Origin: Bacillus weihaiensis
GTDB lineage: Bacteria > Bacillota > Bacilli > Bacillales > Bacillaceae
DNA: 64,000 nt
Direction of reading: 5' to 3'
Assembly (NCBI RefSeq): GCF_001889165.1
Contig: NZ_CP016020.1
Span: forward strand, 3,322,501 to 3,386,500
A program made the position numbers and the translations under genes. Below, in pieces: positions 1 to 8,376 of the stretch. The notes under the pieces were generated by a model. It searched no databases. It had not been told where the DNA came from and was given only the letters and a program-made list of their open reading frames with translations. Within the stretch, counting starts at the first letter, position 1. Each line of letters opens with the position of its first letter.

Positions 1-386
1 AAAAGAATCAACAAGATTGGAAGGTCTCCTCTTCTATAGCAAGATTGTCAGGTGAGCAACAATTTGTCGCCAACCTTGCAAGAGGGGGATCAAGTATGCA
101 TCTAAAAGAGCTACTAACGAATTTATATGGCGAGAAGGAAAGCCTTCACTTACGGAAGCTACTCATAGAGCTTTCATTAGAGATCGTTGAAGTTATTTGT
201 GTTCAGGCTGGTGGGGAATTTGGTGAATTCGGTGTGGATCTAGCTTTAGATATTGAAGGAAAACCATGGATTATTGAAGTGAATACAAAACCGTCAAAAT
301 CTGAAGATGACCCTAAAAAAGGGAAGGTTAGACCTTCAGCCAAGTCTATTATTCACTATTGTACATTTTTATATAGCCAAATATAA
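1..386 (+). CDS. YheC/YheD family endospore coat-associated protein, 5' part outside window
   Basis: The frame is open from base 3 without a start codon, so only about the last 127 residues are visible. They match the C-terminal half of YheC/YheD proteins: a WKV...IARLSG stretch, the NLARGG segment, and the ATP-grasp metal-binding end FGVDLALDIEGKPWIIEVN followed by TKPS. The family has an ATP-grasp fold and is associated with the spore coat; its substrate is not established. A TTG at 45 is an internal codon, not the start. The next gene begins 14 bp after the stop, so this is the first visible member of a four-gene paralogous operon. Confidence in the family is high; the true start is unknown. 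Confidence 0.9.
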   Translation, partial: KNQQDWKVSSSIARLSGEQQFVANLARGGSSMHLKELLTNLYGEKESLHLRKLLIELSLEIVEVICVQAGGEFGEFGVDLALDIEGKPWIIEVNTKPSKSEDDPKKGKVRPSAKSIIHYCTFLYSQI

Positions 387-400
387 GGGGACGTGGGGAA

Positions 401-1489
401 ATGATAAAGACAACACTTGGGTTTTTAGTCATAAATTTTACACATGAAAACACCTATCTTACAGAAATTGCAAAGTATAGCGACTCTTTTGAAATAGAAT
501 GTGTGCGCTTTACACCAACTTCTATTCAACCGACTACACTATCAATTGCTGGTGAACGATTCGACAGCTCCACACAACAATGGAAGCAAGCATCATTCCC
601 CATCCCCCCTTTTATATATGATAGATGCTTTTACCATGACATTTCATTAGCTAAAAAATCAAAACCAATCGTCACATGGCTTAAGTCCTATCCTCAAACG
701 ACGTTTTTAGGATTTGGCTTACCGAATAAATGGGATGTTTATTCGGCTTTAGCTACTAACAAGGAAATCGAGCCTTACTTACCTAAAAGTGAGAAAATCT
801 ATGATTCACTATCTATTGAAACTATGTTAAAAGAAACTGGCTCATGTATTCTAAAGCCTGTAAAAGGATCCAGAGGGTATGGAATTTACTTTATAAGACA
901 AGAACCTGAACAGCTAAAAATTACCTACCATCATGGAAGAGACAAAAAAACGAAAACCTTCAAATCTAGAAACGCTTTCCACAGATGGTGTACCACTCTT
1001 ATCCAAAGCCAAGCCTACTTCATGCAACCACTGCTTTCTTTAACCGACGAAGAAGGCTATCCCTTCGATCTTCGACTTTTTCTACAGAAAGATCGAAATG
1101 GTGCCTGGCACCTCGTAGATAAAGCGATTCGCAAAGGCTACCAGGGAAGCTTTTTATCTAACTTATCAAGTGGCGGAGATCCTATTACGTATAAATCCTG
1201 GTCAAATCATTTAGCAAGCAAACAAAAATACTTACTTGAAGATGAGCTTCATACAATAGCTAGTGTATTACCTCCACTTTTAGAGGAGACGTTTCAACCT
1301 TTATTTGAATTAGGAATTGATATTGGGATTGCAAAAGATGGGTCTATTTGGATTCTAGACATTAATTCAAAGCCTGGTCGAAAAACATTCGTTACGACGA
1401 ATCCATCGTTAACGGAATTATTTCATCAAGCTCCATTATACTATTGCGATTACTTAGTGAAAAACATGTCACAGACCACTACCTTGTAG
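401..1489 (+). CDS. YheC/YheD family ATP-grasp protein
   Basis: This 362-residue protein is a second YheC/YheD paralog. ATP-grasp landmarks appear in order: FGLPNKWDVYSAL near residue 105, the ATP-binding ILKPVKGSRGYGIYFI near 150, DLRLFL near 225, and the metal-binding ILDINSKPGR near 315. Family members are spore coat-associated in Bacillus, and the ligase-like fold suggests ATP-dependent bond formation, but no substrate is known. The ATG at 401 follows a purine-rich GGGGACGTGGGG stretch. The gene lacks the extra N-terminal domain of the third paralog. It sits 14 bp after the first and 33 bp before the third, so it is probably co-transcribed with them. Confidence 0.9.
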   Translation: MIKTTLGFLVINFTHENTYLTEIAKYSDSFEIECVRFTPTSIQPTTLSIAGERFDSSTQQWKQASFPIPPFIYDRCFYHDISLAKKSKPIVTWLKSYPQTTFLGFGLPNKWDVYSALATNKEIEPYLPKSEKIYDSLSIETMLKETGSCILKPVKGSRGYGIYFIRQEPEQLKITYHHGRDKKTKTFKSRNAFHRWCTTLIQSQAYFMQPLLSLTDEEGYPFDLRLFLQKDRNGAWHLVDKAIRKGYQGSFLSNLSSGGDPITYKSWSNHLASKQKYLLEDELHTIASVLPPLLEETFQPLFELGIDIGIAKDGSIWILDINSKPGRKTFVTTNPSLTELFHQAPLYYCDYLVKNMSQTTTL

Positions 1490-1522
1490 CGAATATCCAT
1501 CCATGAAAGGAGAACAACTACT

Positions 1523-2896
1523 ATGAACGATATGTACTCTATTACAATCGTAAACGAACATGATCAAGTTATCTACTTACCTATTGAGATGGAAGCTGAA
1601 TCAAAAATCACCGCCGTCTCATTTGGTACGCTGTTACTTCCTTGTACAGTAAAGTACCGTCCACATTTACAGGATAGCATTTGTCTTTCAGATACACTTG
1701 TGAAGACCCTTCACATTCCTGTACACGGGAAAACCCATGTAATGATTCATGAGGATACTATCCATTTAGGACCACTGATTGGCATATTCACTGCTGGTTT
1801 TACAGACTCCTCTCTTCGTCCAATTGGGGAAAGATCATTGTTTTTTGCAAAGTTTTTATCGATAGACCATTCTATTGGCCTATATGCGTATGTTTTTGGT
1901 GCACATCATATTAATTGGGAAGAAGGTACTGTAGAAGGCTTTACATATGGAAAAAGTGGCTGGACACAAAAAACATTTCCCCTTCCTAACGTGGTTTATG
2001 ACCGTTTGCCAAACCGCCGTATTGAGAACCATCATGCGTTAAAGCTTGTGAAGAAAAGACTGATTAATGAATATTCCATCCCTTGGTATAATCCTGGTTT
2101 TTTTAACAAATGGTCTGTTCATCAGCTCCTCATTAACGATCAAAAAGCAGCAAAATATTTACCAGATACTGTCCATACTCCTTCCATCTCAAAAATGGAG
2201 GAAATGCTATCAGCCTATCAAAGTATTTACTTAAAACCAGTGAATGGGAGTCTAGGACTCGGTGTTTTTCAGCTTATGTATTCAAAAGAAGAAAACATCT
2301 ATTATTCAAGATATCGAGATGAAAATGAAACAAACAGATTAAGAAAATATCCTTCTATTGAACATTTTTTCAAGGCATCTTTCAAAAAACGATTACTCTC
2401 TAGCTACTTAGCTCAACAAGGCATTAAACTCATTCGGTTAGATGGAAAAGCAATTGATTTCCGGATCCATACTAATAAGGATGAGTATGGGGAGTGGAAG
2501 GTAACGGCTATTGCGGCAAAGGTAGCCGGAAGAGGCAGTGTTACGACACATCTCAATAATGGTGGTGTTGTCAAAACTTTAGAGGAAATTTTTGATGATC
2601 CACAACAGCGTCTAAAAGCACTACATGACCTAACAGAGGCTGCTATATTGTTAAGTGAAAGAATTGATTCTCATATTAAAGGATCTATTGGTGAAATTGG
2701 CTTTGATTTTGGCATTGATCAAAACAGCCGCATTTGGATGTTTGAGGCAAACTCAAAGCCAGGTCGATCTATCTTTGCTCATCCTGAATTAAAAGAAGCC
2801 GATCTACTTTCTAGAAAAAGCGCTCTCCAATTTGGACATTTTTTAACTAAGCAGGCCATCTACCACCCTGAGGATCTCATCGATGCACAAGGATAG
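1523..2896 (+). CDS. YheC/YheD family ATP-grasp protein, long form
   Basis: This is the longest of the four paralogs (457 residues). It carries an extra N-terminal domain of about 95 residues (around LPCTVKYRPHL and LGPLIGIFTAGF), which is typical of YheC/YheD proteins. The ATP-grasp core follows: FFNKWSVHQLL near 195, YLKPVNGSLGLGVFQL near 240, DFRIHTNKD near 312, and a C-terminal IGFDFGIDQNSRIWMFEAN followed by SKPG. The start is ATG at 1523 behind AAAGGAGAA. The last 14 bp overlap the next gene, which indicates translational coupling. It resembles B. subtilis YheC/YheD in layout, but I cannot tell which of the two is orthologous. Confidence 0.92.
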   Translation: MNDMYSITIVNEHDQVIYLPIEMEAESKITAVSFGTLLLPCTVKYRPHLQDSICLSDTLVKTLHIPVHGKTHVMIHEDTIHLGPLIGIFTAGFTDSSLRPIGERSLFFAKFLSIDHSIGLYAYVFGAHHINWEEGTVEGFTYGKSGWTQKTFPLPNVVYDRLPNRRIENHHALKLVKKRLINEYSIPWYNPGFFNKWSVHQLLINDQKAAKYLPDTVHTPSISKMEEMLSAYQSIYLKPVNGSLGLGVFQLMYSKEENIYYSRYRDENETNRLRKYPSIEHFFKASFKKRLLSSYLAQQGIKLIRLDGKAIDFRIHTNKDEYGEWKVTAIAAKVAGRGSVTTHLNNGGVVKTLEEIFDDPQQRLKALHDLTEAAILLSERIDSHIKGSIGEIGFDFGIDQNSRIWMFEANSKPGRSIFAHPELKEADLLSRKSALQFGHFLTKQAIYHPEDLIDAQG

Positions 2897-3905
2897 CTAT
2901 AGACCTTTAGTTGGGATTCTTGTGAGTAAGGGAAGAAAATCGGACACCTTCCGTGGCGATGCGAGTACCCTTAAAGAAATACAAAAGCAACTACAACAAT
3001 TGGGGGGGCTTTCCTTCGTATTCACACTTGATCAATTTCAACACGATGTGGTGACAGGCTATATCTATAGTGAAAAACATCAACGCTTTGGAAAAGCACA
3101 ATTTCCTCAGCCTGATCTTATTTATAATAAGCTGTCTACTAGAAAGGAAGAGACTCTCCCCTCCTTTCATCACATAAAAAAAGTATTTCAACAGCAAAAA
3201 AAGCCCTTTTTTAATAGACAGTTCTTTAACAAATGGCAATGCTATAGAGCGCTATCTAAACTAAAAAATCTAGAACCATATTTACCAAAAACCTGGTTAT
3301 TTAAAGATTCTACCGAAACACTCACTCTTCTGAATGATCGACCATTATTCGCAAAGCCTGTTCAAGGAAAAAAAGGGAGCGGCATTTTCCGTCTTGAAAG
3401 AAACAAAGAAAACTTTCTAGTTCAAGAAAAGGTAAAGAAGAAAAGTTTAACAGAGTCACAATTTATAAAATGGATCTCGGATCATTTGTCCGATCGCTAT
3501 ATTCTCCAGGAAGAAATGACGACTCTTTTCATTGATGACTGTAAAATAGATATAAGAGTTCATTGTTCTTATTATCAAGGAAGCTATCGTCTAACAGGCA
3601 TTGGCGTTAGAAAAGGAAAAAAGCATTCTATTCTTACCCATATCCCAAACGGTGGCCAAATGATTTCTTACTCTTCAATTGAAGAAAAATGCTCGACTAC
3701 TGAGATCATCAAAATGGCGGATTTAGTTGGAAAAGGATTATCAAGTCAGTTCGGCTTTGTAGGAGAGTTTTCAATGGACCTTGGAATTACTAAGGAAGGT
3801 ATACCATCCATTTATGAAGTAAACTCCAAACCCATGGTATTTGATGAGGAGGACATTCAAACCAAAAGAATTGAGCATCTCGTTCAATTATTTGTAGAAT
3901 TATAG
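2883..3905 (+). CDS. YheC/YheD family ATP-grasp protein
   Basis: This fourth tandem paralog (340 residues) starts inside the 3' end of the preceding gene. Visible motifs are FNKWQCYRAL near 118, LFAKPVQGKKGSGIFRL near 155, DIRVHCSYY near 224, and the closing MDLGITKEGIPSIYEVNSKP near 300. The C terminus is divergent and short after the metal-binding motif. Like its neighbours it should be a cytoplasmic ATP-grasp enzyme made during sporulation and associated with the coat; that role is inferred from the family only. The overlap with the preceding gene and the shared strand support one operon. Confidence 0.88.
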   Translation: MHKDSYRPLVGILVSKGRKSDTFRGDASTLKEIQKQLQQLGGLSFVFTLDQFQHDVVTGYIYSEKHQRFGKAQFPQPDLIYNKLSTRKEETLPSFHHIKKVFQQQKKPFFNRQFFNKWQCYRALSKLKNLEPYLPKTWLFKDSTETLTLLNDRPLFAKPVQGKKGSGIFRLERNKENFLVQEKVKKKSLTESQFIKWISDHLSDRYILQEEMTTLFIDDCKIDIRVHCSYYQGSYRLTGIGVRKGKKHSILTHIPNGGQMISYSSIEEKCSTTEIIKMADLVGKGLSSQFGFVGEFSMDLGITKEGIPSIYEVNSKPMVFDEEDIQTKRIEHLVQLFVEL

Positions 3906-4273
3906 TAATTTAAGCAAAAGATCAGGCACCAAAAGGAAGAAAAGCCCTAAACAGAGCTAAAAACGTGATCGGAAAAAACCAAAGGAAGAAAACTAACAAT
4001 GACTGGTTGAAAATGCAGAACGTGAAGCTAGTCCTCTTTTCGAAAAGAAAATCGAAGATCAATTGGACGTTCCTTTCTTTTCTTTATCCCTTATCAATCC
4101 GGAAAAACGTACCTATACTAGTGATAGTGGGAGGTACTCGCTTTTTACGTCTTAAAAGCCTTGTGGCTCTATGTATTCAAATTATGAATCCTCTTAAATT
4201 ACCTTATTTTACCAAAAGGGTTTTCTTCTTTTCTATCGTATTATGTCTATAAAGAGAGGAAAGGAGCAATACA
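3906..4273 (+). other. Gap between the yheC/D cluster and yheE; no confident gene
   Basis: I see no convincing gene here. A 95-codon frame opening with GTG at 3965 lacks a good ribosome binding site and has a basic, hydrophobic composition typical of a non-coding frame. Another frame, from about 4006 to 4159, reads as a soluble, acidic protein-like stretch of some 50 residues (for example PLFEKKIEDQLDVPFFSLSL) but has only a CTG as a possible start. It may be the remnant of a decayed gene. I do not recognise it. Confidence 0.4.
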
Positions 4274-4483
4274 TTGATTACACATTTTCAATACAAACCA
4301 TTATTTAAGCAAGCAAATTTACCTGGTTGGCGAATTTCCTTTTATTTTAGAGGAACAAAATACGATGGCATTTATCATAAGGATGGGCAAATTGAGTGGG
4401 GGACCATTCTCCCACCAAAAGAAGATGTTATGAATCTTCATTCCCAAATCCATGAACTCATGCTCTTTCATGTTTACGAGTAA
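4274..4483 (+). CDS. yheE: YheE family protein (DUF5342)
   Basis: This 69-residue protein matches the YheE family found next to yheC/yheD in Bacillus. The N terminus ITHFQYKPL and the centre GWRISFYFRGTKYDGIYH are characteristic. The start is TTG at 4274, positioned by AAAGGAG seven to eight bases upstream. No function has been established; the conserved neighbourhood and sporulation context suggest a spore-associated role. There is no signal peptide or membrane segment. Confidence 0.8.
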   Translation: MITHFQYKPLFKQANLPGWRISFYFRGTKYDGIYHKDGQIEWGTILPPKEDVMNLHSQIHELMLFHVYE

Positions 4484-4549
4484 TCCGCATGACAACATAC
4501 ACTCCTGTACAAACTAATCATTAACTTGTATAAGGAGGCTGATCTTAAA

Positions 4550-4735
4550 GTGAAGCATGAAAGAGAAGAAAAGAAGGATTTACAATATGAAGGAAAAGAT
4601 CAAGCATACTTAGATGTAGATCGAATGATTAATGAAGGACTTTCAGGTGGTTCTGTTCACAGGAGAGAAGACTTCACAAACATTGAAGAGGCACGAGAGT
4701 TAAAGAAAGAAGATCCACCTTTTTCTGTTGATTAA
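4550..4735 (+). CDS. Small acidic hypothetical protein
   Basis: A 61-residue product starts at GTG 4550, chosen because a full AAGGAGG lies 11 bases upstream; an in-frame TTG at 4526 lies upstream of that site and is unlikely. The protein is strongly charged and predicted soluble, with the distinctive segment INEGLSGGSVHRREDFTNIE and an acidic, proline-containing C terminus. I do not recognise a family. It follows yheE by 66 bp and could share its transcript. The 120-bp repeat begins 18 bp after its stop and could serve as its transcription end. Confidence 0.6.
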   Translation: MKHEREEKKDLQYEGKDQAYLDVDRMINEGLSGGSVHRREDFTNIEEARELKKEDPPFSVD

Positions 4736-4753
4736 TTCTTGAACCTACAGTTT

Positions 4754-4873
4754 GAGGCTGGGACAGAAGTGCCTGGTACCTTATCGTAACGACTATATGT
4801 ACGCACTGATTTATCTAGTGCACACAATAGATTGTATTGGAGGGTGCCTGGCTCTTTGTTTTGTCCCAGCCTC
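4754..4873 (+). repeat. 120-bp interspersed repeat, copy A
   Basis: This is the first of three near-identical copies (others at 48135-48255 and 49473-49592). The ends are inverted repeats: GAGGCTGGGAC on the left and GTCCCAGCCTC on the right. The interior carries GTGCCTGG motifs near both ends and a small hairpin (GCACT/AGTGC). The right arm runs into a T-rich stretch, so a transcript would end in a stem followed by U residues, like a terminator. It lies between genes and encodes no credible protein. Confidence 0.9.
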
Positions 4874-4987
4874 TTTTTATTTATTCTATTTTGAATTAAT
4901 TTCATACATGCTTATTTTAAAGAAACACAGATCTCCATCATATAGAGCCGTTTTAACTTTTGACTATTTATCAAGTGTTCGGTCTGG

Positions 4988-5093
4988 TTGAATTCCGCTC
5001 CAGTTGTGCTCGCTTTTTCGCGGGGCGGGCGGTGAGCCTTTTCGGCGTAAATGCCTTTCGGATCTCACCTGTCCTACTCCTCCATTCAACCTT
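4988..5093 (+). repeat. Diverged GC-rich interspersed Bacillaceae repeat
   Basis: A GC-rich block stands out in AT-rich surroundings: a TTGAATTCCGCTCCAG start, TCGCGGGGCGGGCGGTGAGC in the middle, and GATCTCACCTGTCC near the end. From memory this matches a repeat seen many times in genomes such as Priestia and Cytobacillus, and this copy has substitutions that break its internal symmetry. The block from 5094 to 5273 that follows holds no gene I can support. Confidence 0.65.
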
Positions 5094-5273
5094 AATTCAT
5101 TTTCTTTTAAAGAACCTATAGAAGGCAACAATACTAGACAAGAGAGCGAGTGTTTACATCTTAAGCAGCTTGTGTCTGATTTAACATGGCATTGGTCCGA
5201 TCCCTCAAAAATCCACATTCAAGATGGAATACGATACCTTGTTAGCTAAGGAGGTTAGTCATGAGAACTCTTC

Positions 5274-6263
5274 TTATTTCTCAAGAGTAAGATGATACCA
5301 GCCCGCTTCCTTAATTATTGGTTTGTAGGATGCAAGCTTTAGATCAGCAGCTTTTGTTACCTTTTCAATATCTTTCTTAGTCGGTAACGAATGTAAGTTT
5401 TCAAATGCTGAGAAAAAACTATTAAACACACTTGAAAATTGTTTACCATGCTTTCCATTTTGAATAGGGGTAATGATGGAGATTACTCCACCTTTTTGTA
5501 ACCACTTACTTATATGAGAAAATAAGTTTGTTCTTTCCTCATCTGAAAGATAATGCAATAAGTTGTGTACAAGAACAAGATCCACTTTCTTCTCATCTGG
5601 TGTCCATTCAAAGACGTCTGTACATTCAATTGTAATCTGATCATGCTCGCTACATTGCTTCTTCGCTTCCTCTGTCACCTCTTCATTCACTTCAAGCCCA
5701 CTAAACGTAAGGTTAGGGAATGCCTTTGAAAGCTTCTGAACATATCCTCCGTACCCACAACCAACATCTACAACTTCCTTCACATCATATTTTTTTACTA
5801 AGGAAGTCATTTTTGGTAAAGCCAGTGTTTCAAGCATTGAAGAGGTTTGAGCAACAACAGCTCCATGCTTGTCCCCATCAAATACATTTTTCTCCCCTGT
5901 TTTCATTATTGTAGGATAGCTGAGGAGAGTAGGAATATGAAGCTCCATCATTTCCTTTAAGATTGCACCTGTTGAACGAGGATTTTTCTTAGATGACGGA
6001 AGCATAAGCTTTCGCGCTGTTTTATATTTCCCCTTCTTTCCTTCTTTCACATACGATATGGCTAACCCAACATCTAGCCACCTTTTCAGAAGATCTTTCT
6101 CTAGGGAATATTTATTGGCAACCTCATCAACGGTTTTCGGTTTTTTAAACGCCTCATATAAATTCATTTCATATCCCACATAAGCATGCCACGTATATAA
6201 AAATGGCATATTTCTCTTCATCCATCCTCTTGCTTTTAGAGCCCTTACAACTTCAGTGACCAT
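5274..6263 (-). CDS. Class I SAM-dependent methyltransferase
   Basis: This 329-residue protein begins at ATG 6263, chosen over an upstream in-frame start because AAGGAGG lies eight bases before it. The N-terminal part looks like a helical/winged-helix dimerisation domain of O-methyltransferase type (KTVDEVANKY near 55). The SAM-binding fold follows, with VVDVGCGYGGYVQKL as motif I near residue 165, GLEVNEEV as the acidic loop, and DLVLVHNLLHYL near 225. The first 11 bases overlap the end of the upstream monooxygenase gene, so the two are translationally coupled and probably act in one pathway, as oxidation then methylation of an aromatic or isoprenoid compound. The substrate is unknown. Confidence 0.88.
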   Translation of the reverse strand: MVTEVVRALKARGWMKRNMPFLYTWHAYVGYEMNLYEAFKKPKTVDEVANKYSLEKDLLKRWLDVGLAISYVKEGKKGKYKTARKLMLPSSKKNPRSTGAILKEMMELHIPTLLSYPTIMKTGEKNVFDGDKHGAVVAQTSSMLETLALPKMTSLVKKYDVKEVVDVGCGYGGYVQKLSKAFPNLTFSGLEVNEEVTEEAKKQCSEHDQITIECTDVFEWTPDEKKVDLVLVHNLLHYLSDEERTNLFSHISKWLQKGGVISIITPIQNGKHGKQFSSVFNSFFSAFENLHSLPTKKDIEKVTKAADLKLASYKPIIKEAGWYHLTLEK

Positions 6264-7584
6264 GTACCTCTCCTCCTTCATTTCTCCATGGATAGTCAAC
6301 CTTTGTAGTAAACATATGCTTTCGATAGAAGACGTCACTTTTTTCTGACGTACGTGCAGGAAAAAGACCTAATTGGATGAACCGATCCAATAAGGATTCT
6401 TTCCATAATCCTAGTCCAGACAGATTTAACATTTGTTTATAATGTAGTTTCTGATCCTTTTCCATTTGCTGAAAGCTACGATTGCGAATCCGCGGAAATT
6501 TCCGAAATGGCATTGAGTATGCAAGCGCAGCAAGATGACTGGTGTCTAATAAATGTTGGACCTTAGGCTTCCTCACTTTTTCTAACCACTTTAGGTTCGT
6601 CAAAGAGGTTTCACCTGTTTCTTCCATCCAACAGATTAAATCTCCCAATGCATCTGCATCTTGAATGGCCAAATTCATTCCTTCTCCAGCCATTGGATGA
6701 ACACTGTGGGCTGCATCGCCTATAATCACTTTGTTATCCTTACTGTATTCACTAGCATGAAATTGAACGGGAATCATTAATTGAATGTTTCTCCACGAGG
6801 GAATTTGTGTAACATAACCTTTTAAAGCAGGGCATAGTTCAATATATCGTTTGTAAAAAGATTCGATTCCCTCTTCTTTAATTGCTTTATACTCTCCTGA
6901 AGGAATTAAGTAAACAGAACGAACCTCATCATGTGGTAATGGAAAAAGACCAAGAAATGTAGTGGGGGTAGCAATCATTTCCCCTTCTATCATGGATGTA
7001 GGTCTAGGAAACGTAACAGTCAAGAAATGATGGTCATATCGTTTTTCCTCGATATCCAGATTCATGGCTTTACGTACAAGCGACTTTCTCCCTTCAGCTC
7101 CTACTATATATTTGGCGTGAATGAATATCGTTTCTCCATCGTGCTTCACCACTCCTGTCGTATCGTCACTAAATTCAACAAAACGAGCGGGCTGATAATA
7201 ATGAAAGGTAGGGTAGGTCATCGCCTTTTCCAACAAAATCTCTTTAAGTCGTTCATGTGGAATCATTAGTCCATAGTTAAACACACTGTCAATCACACCA
7301 TAGTTCATAGTGGATATCCCAATCGTCTCAAAAGTACCCTTAACCTTTTTCTTCTCGATCGATTTAATCGTTTTCAGAGGATGGCCACTTTCCTTCACAT
7401 AAGAAAAAACTTGAAGTCTATCAAAGATTTGCAAGCTTTTCGGCTGCAATAATTCTCCTTTATATGTGTGTGCTTGTCCCTTCTGCTGTTCTACTACTGT
7501 GACATCAATTCCACAGCTCGCTAATTTTAAAGCAGTTGTTAAACCACCAACTCCTCCACCAACAATTAACACCTCTGTTCTCAT
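6253..7584 (-). CDS. FAD-dependent monooxygenase (PHBH/UbiH type)
   Basis: This 443-residue flavoprotein shows the group A monooxygenase signature: the Rossmann dinucleotide motif VLIVGGGVGGLTTAL at the N terminus, VGAEGRKSLVRK (the DG-like region) near 165, and the FAD ribityl motif GDAAHSVHPMAGEGMNLAIQ near 285. Such enzymes use NAD(P)H and oxygen to hydroxylate aromatic or quinone-like substrates. The gene overlaps the downstream methyltransferase by 11 bp. The pair could tailor a small secondary metabolite or a quinone-like compound; nothing in the sequence defines which. No signal peptide is present. Confidence 0.9.
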   Translation of the reverse strand: MRTEVLIVGGGVGGLTTALKLASCGIDVTVVEQQKGQAHTYKGELLQPKSLQIFDRLQVFSYVKESGHPLKTIKSIEKKKVKGTFETIGISTMNYGVIDSVFNYGLMIPHERLKEILLEKAMTYPTFHYYQPARFVEFSDDTTGVVKHDGETIFIHAKYIVGAEGRKSLVRKAMNLDIEEKRYDHHFLTVTFPRPTSMIEGEMIATPTTFLGLFPLPHDEVRSVYLIPSGEYKAIKEEGIESFYKRYIELCPALKGYVTQIPSWRNIQLMIPVQFHASEYSKDNKVIIGDAAHSVHPMAGEGMNLAIQDADALGDLICWMEETGETSLTNLKWLEKVRKPKVQHLLDTSHLAALAYSMPFRKFPRIRNRSFQQMEKDQKLHYKQMLNLSGLGLWKESLLDRFIQLGLFPARTSEKSDVFYRKHMFTTKVDYPWRNEGGEVHGH

Positions 7585-7763
7585 ACTCCACCTCTTTCAC
7601 CTGCTGTTTGATGCTTGTATTCCCTCTTTATAATGAATAGAAACGGATGAACTCTCTTTTTAGAGCACATGCTAAGCATGTTAATCAACTTATCAGTAGT
7701 CAGCGATTTGTGAATAGTAGGATAACATAAGCAAAAATTAGGAAGGACTACACATATAAAAGA

Positions 7764-7793
7764 ACCCTCCTAACATGTTTTGCTAAGGAGGGT
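7764..7793 (-). terminator. Hairpin in the 7.6-7.9 kb gap
   Basis: ACCCTCC...GGAGGGT arms enclose a 16-base loop. It lies downstream of the small minus-strand gene at 7894-8079 and is a plausible transcription end for it, although only a weak T-rich run follows on the minus strand. The rest of 7585-7893 contains no gene; it should hold the promoter of the monooxygenase/methyltransferase operon. Confidence 0.5.
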
Positions 7794-7893
7794 CTTGTCT
7801 TGATTTGTAATTACATTGCTTCTGGCCTTGTGTACGAACAAATCATCGAAAATTTTACATTAGTTGTTCCAGCAACACGTTTATCTATAGGCA

Positions 7894-8079
7894 TTACTCT
7901 TTACAGGATTCTGCCTTAAATCCAAATCGTTCCAAAAATTCATTATAGGCTTCAATTTTCCCTTCAATTTTAGCTGTCATCTTCTCATCTACGTTTTCTT
8001 CATTTAAACGTTGGCAGTTTTCTTTAATCATCGTACGTAAATAGGAAGCAATGGACGTTTCATTAAAAGTTTCTAACAT
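7894..8079 (-). CDS. Small hypothetical protein
   Basis: The product is 61 residues, starting at ATG 8079, which has AGGAGG seven bases upstream. Fourteen further in-frame codons upstream precede that site and are not counted. It is a charged, probably all-helical soluble protein (for example ENVDEKMTAKIEGKIEAYNE) with a single Cys near each end. I do not recognise the family. It stands alone between two gaps of about 300 bp. Confidence 0.65.
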   Translation of the reverse strand: MLETFNETSIASYLRTMIKENCQRLNEENVDEKMTAKIEGKIEAYNEFLERFGFKAESCKE

Positions 8080-8376
8080 GTAGGTTCCTCCTAATTTTTG
8101 GGGTGATCTTTCTCTATCCAACCATTCCCCTTGTACACAATTTGTAAACGATTGAAAGAACAGCTCTTTAGGAAATGGCTATGTTACTATATGATCTTGA
8201 TTGTTTGAATAAGATTCCTAATTGAAGGCATCTGGACTAACTACGTAAAGCGAATGAATCGAACGCAAATCAACAACCTAGCTTAACTACCTAGGAAATG
8301 AAGAAATCGCTTTAATGAAGCTGCATTCTTTTTTATAATAGAATTAATACTGTTTTAACGAAATGAGGAATTCACC

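Noticed and set aside
3965-4252. 95-residue protein starting with GTG
   Set aside because: No ribosome site, unusual basic and hydrophobic composition, and a rival frame in the same stretch looks more protein-like.
4752-4991. Protein-coding frame inside the 120-bp repeat (and the equivalent at 48139)
   Set aside because: The frame lies in a terminator-like repeat, has no ribosome site and diverges after the repeat ends.
4964-5249. Overlapping frames on both strands over the GC-rich repeat
   Set aside because: They follow repeat composition, not codon usage of neighbouring genes, and lack start signals.
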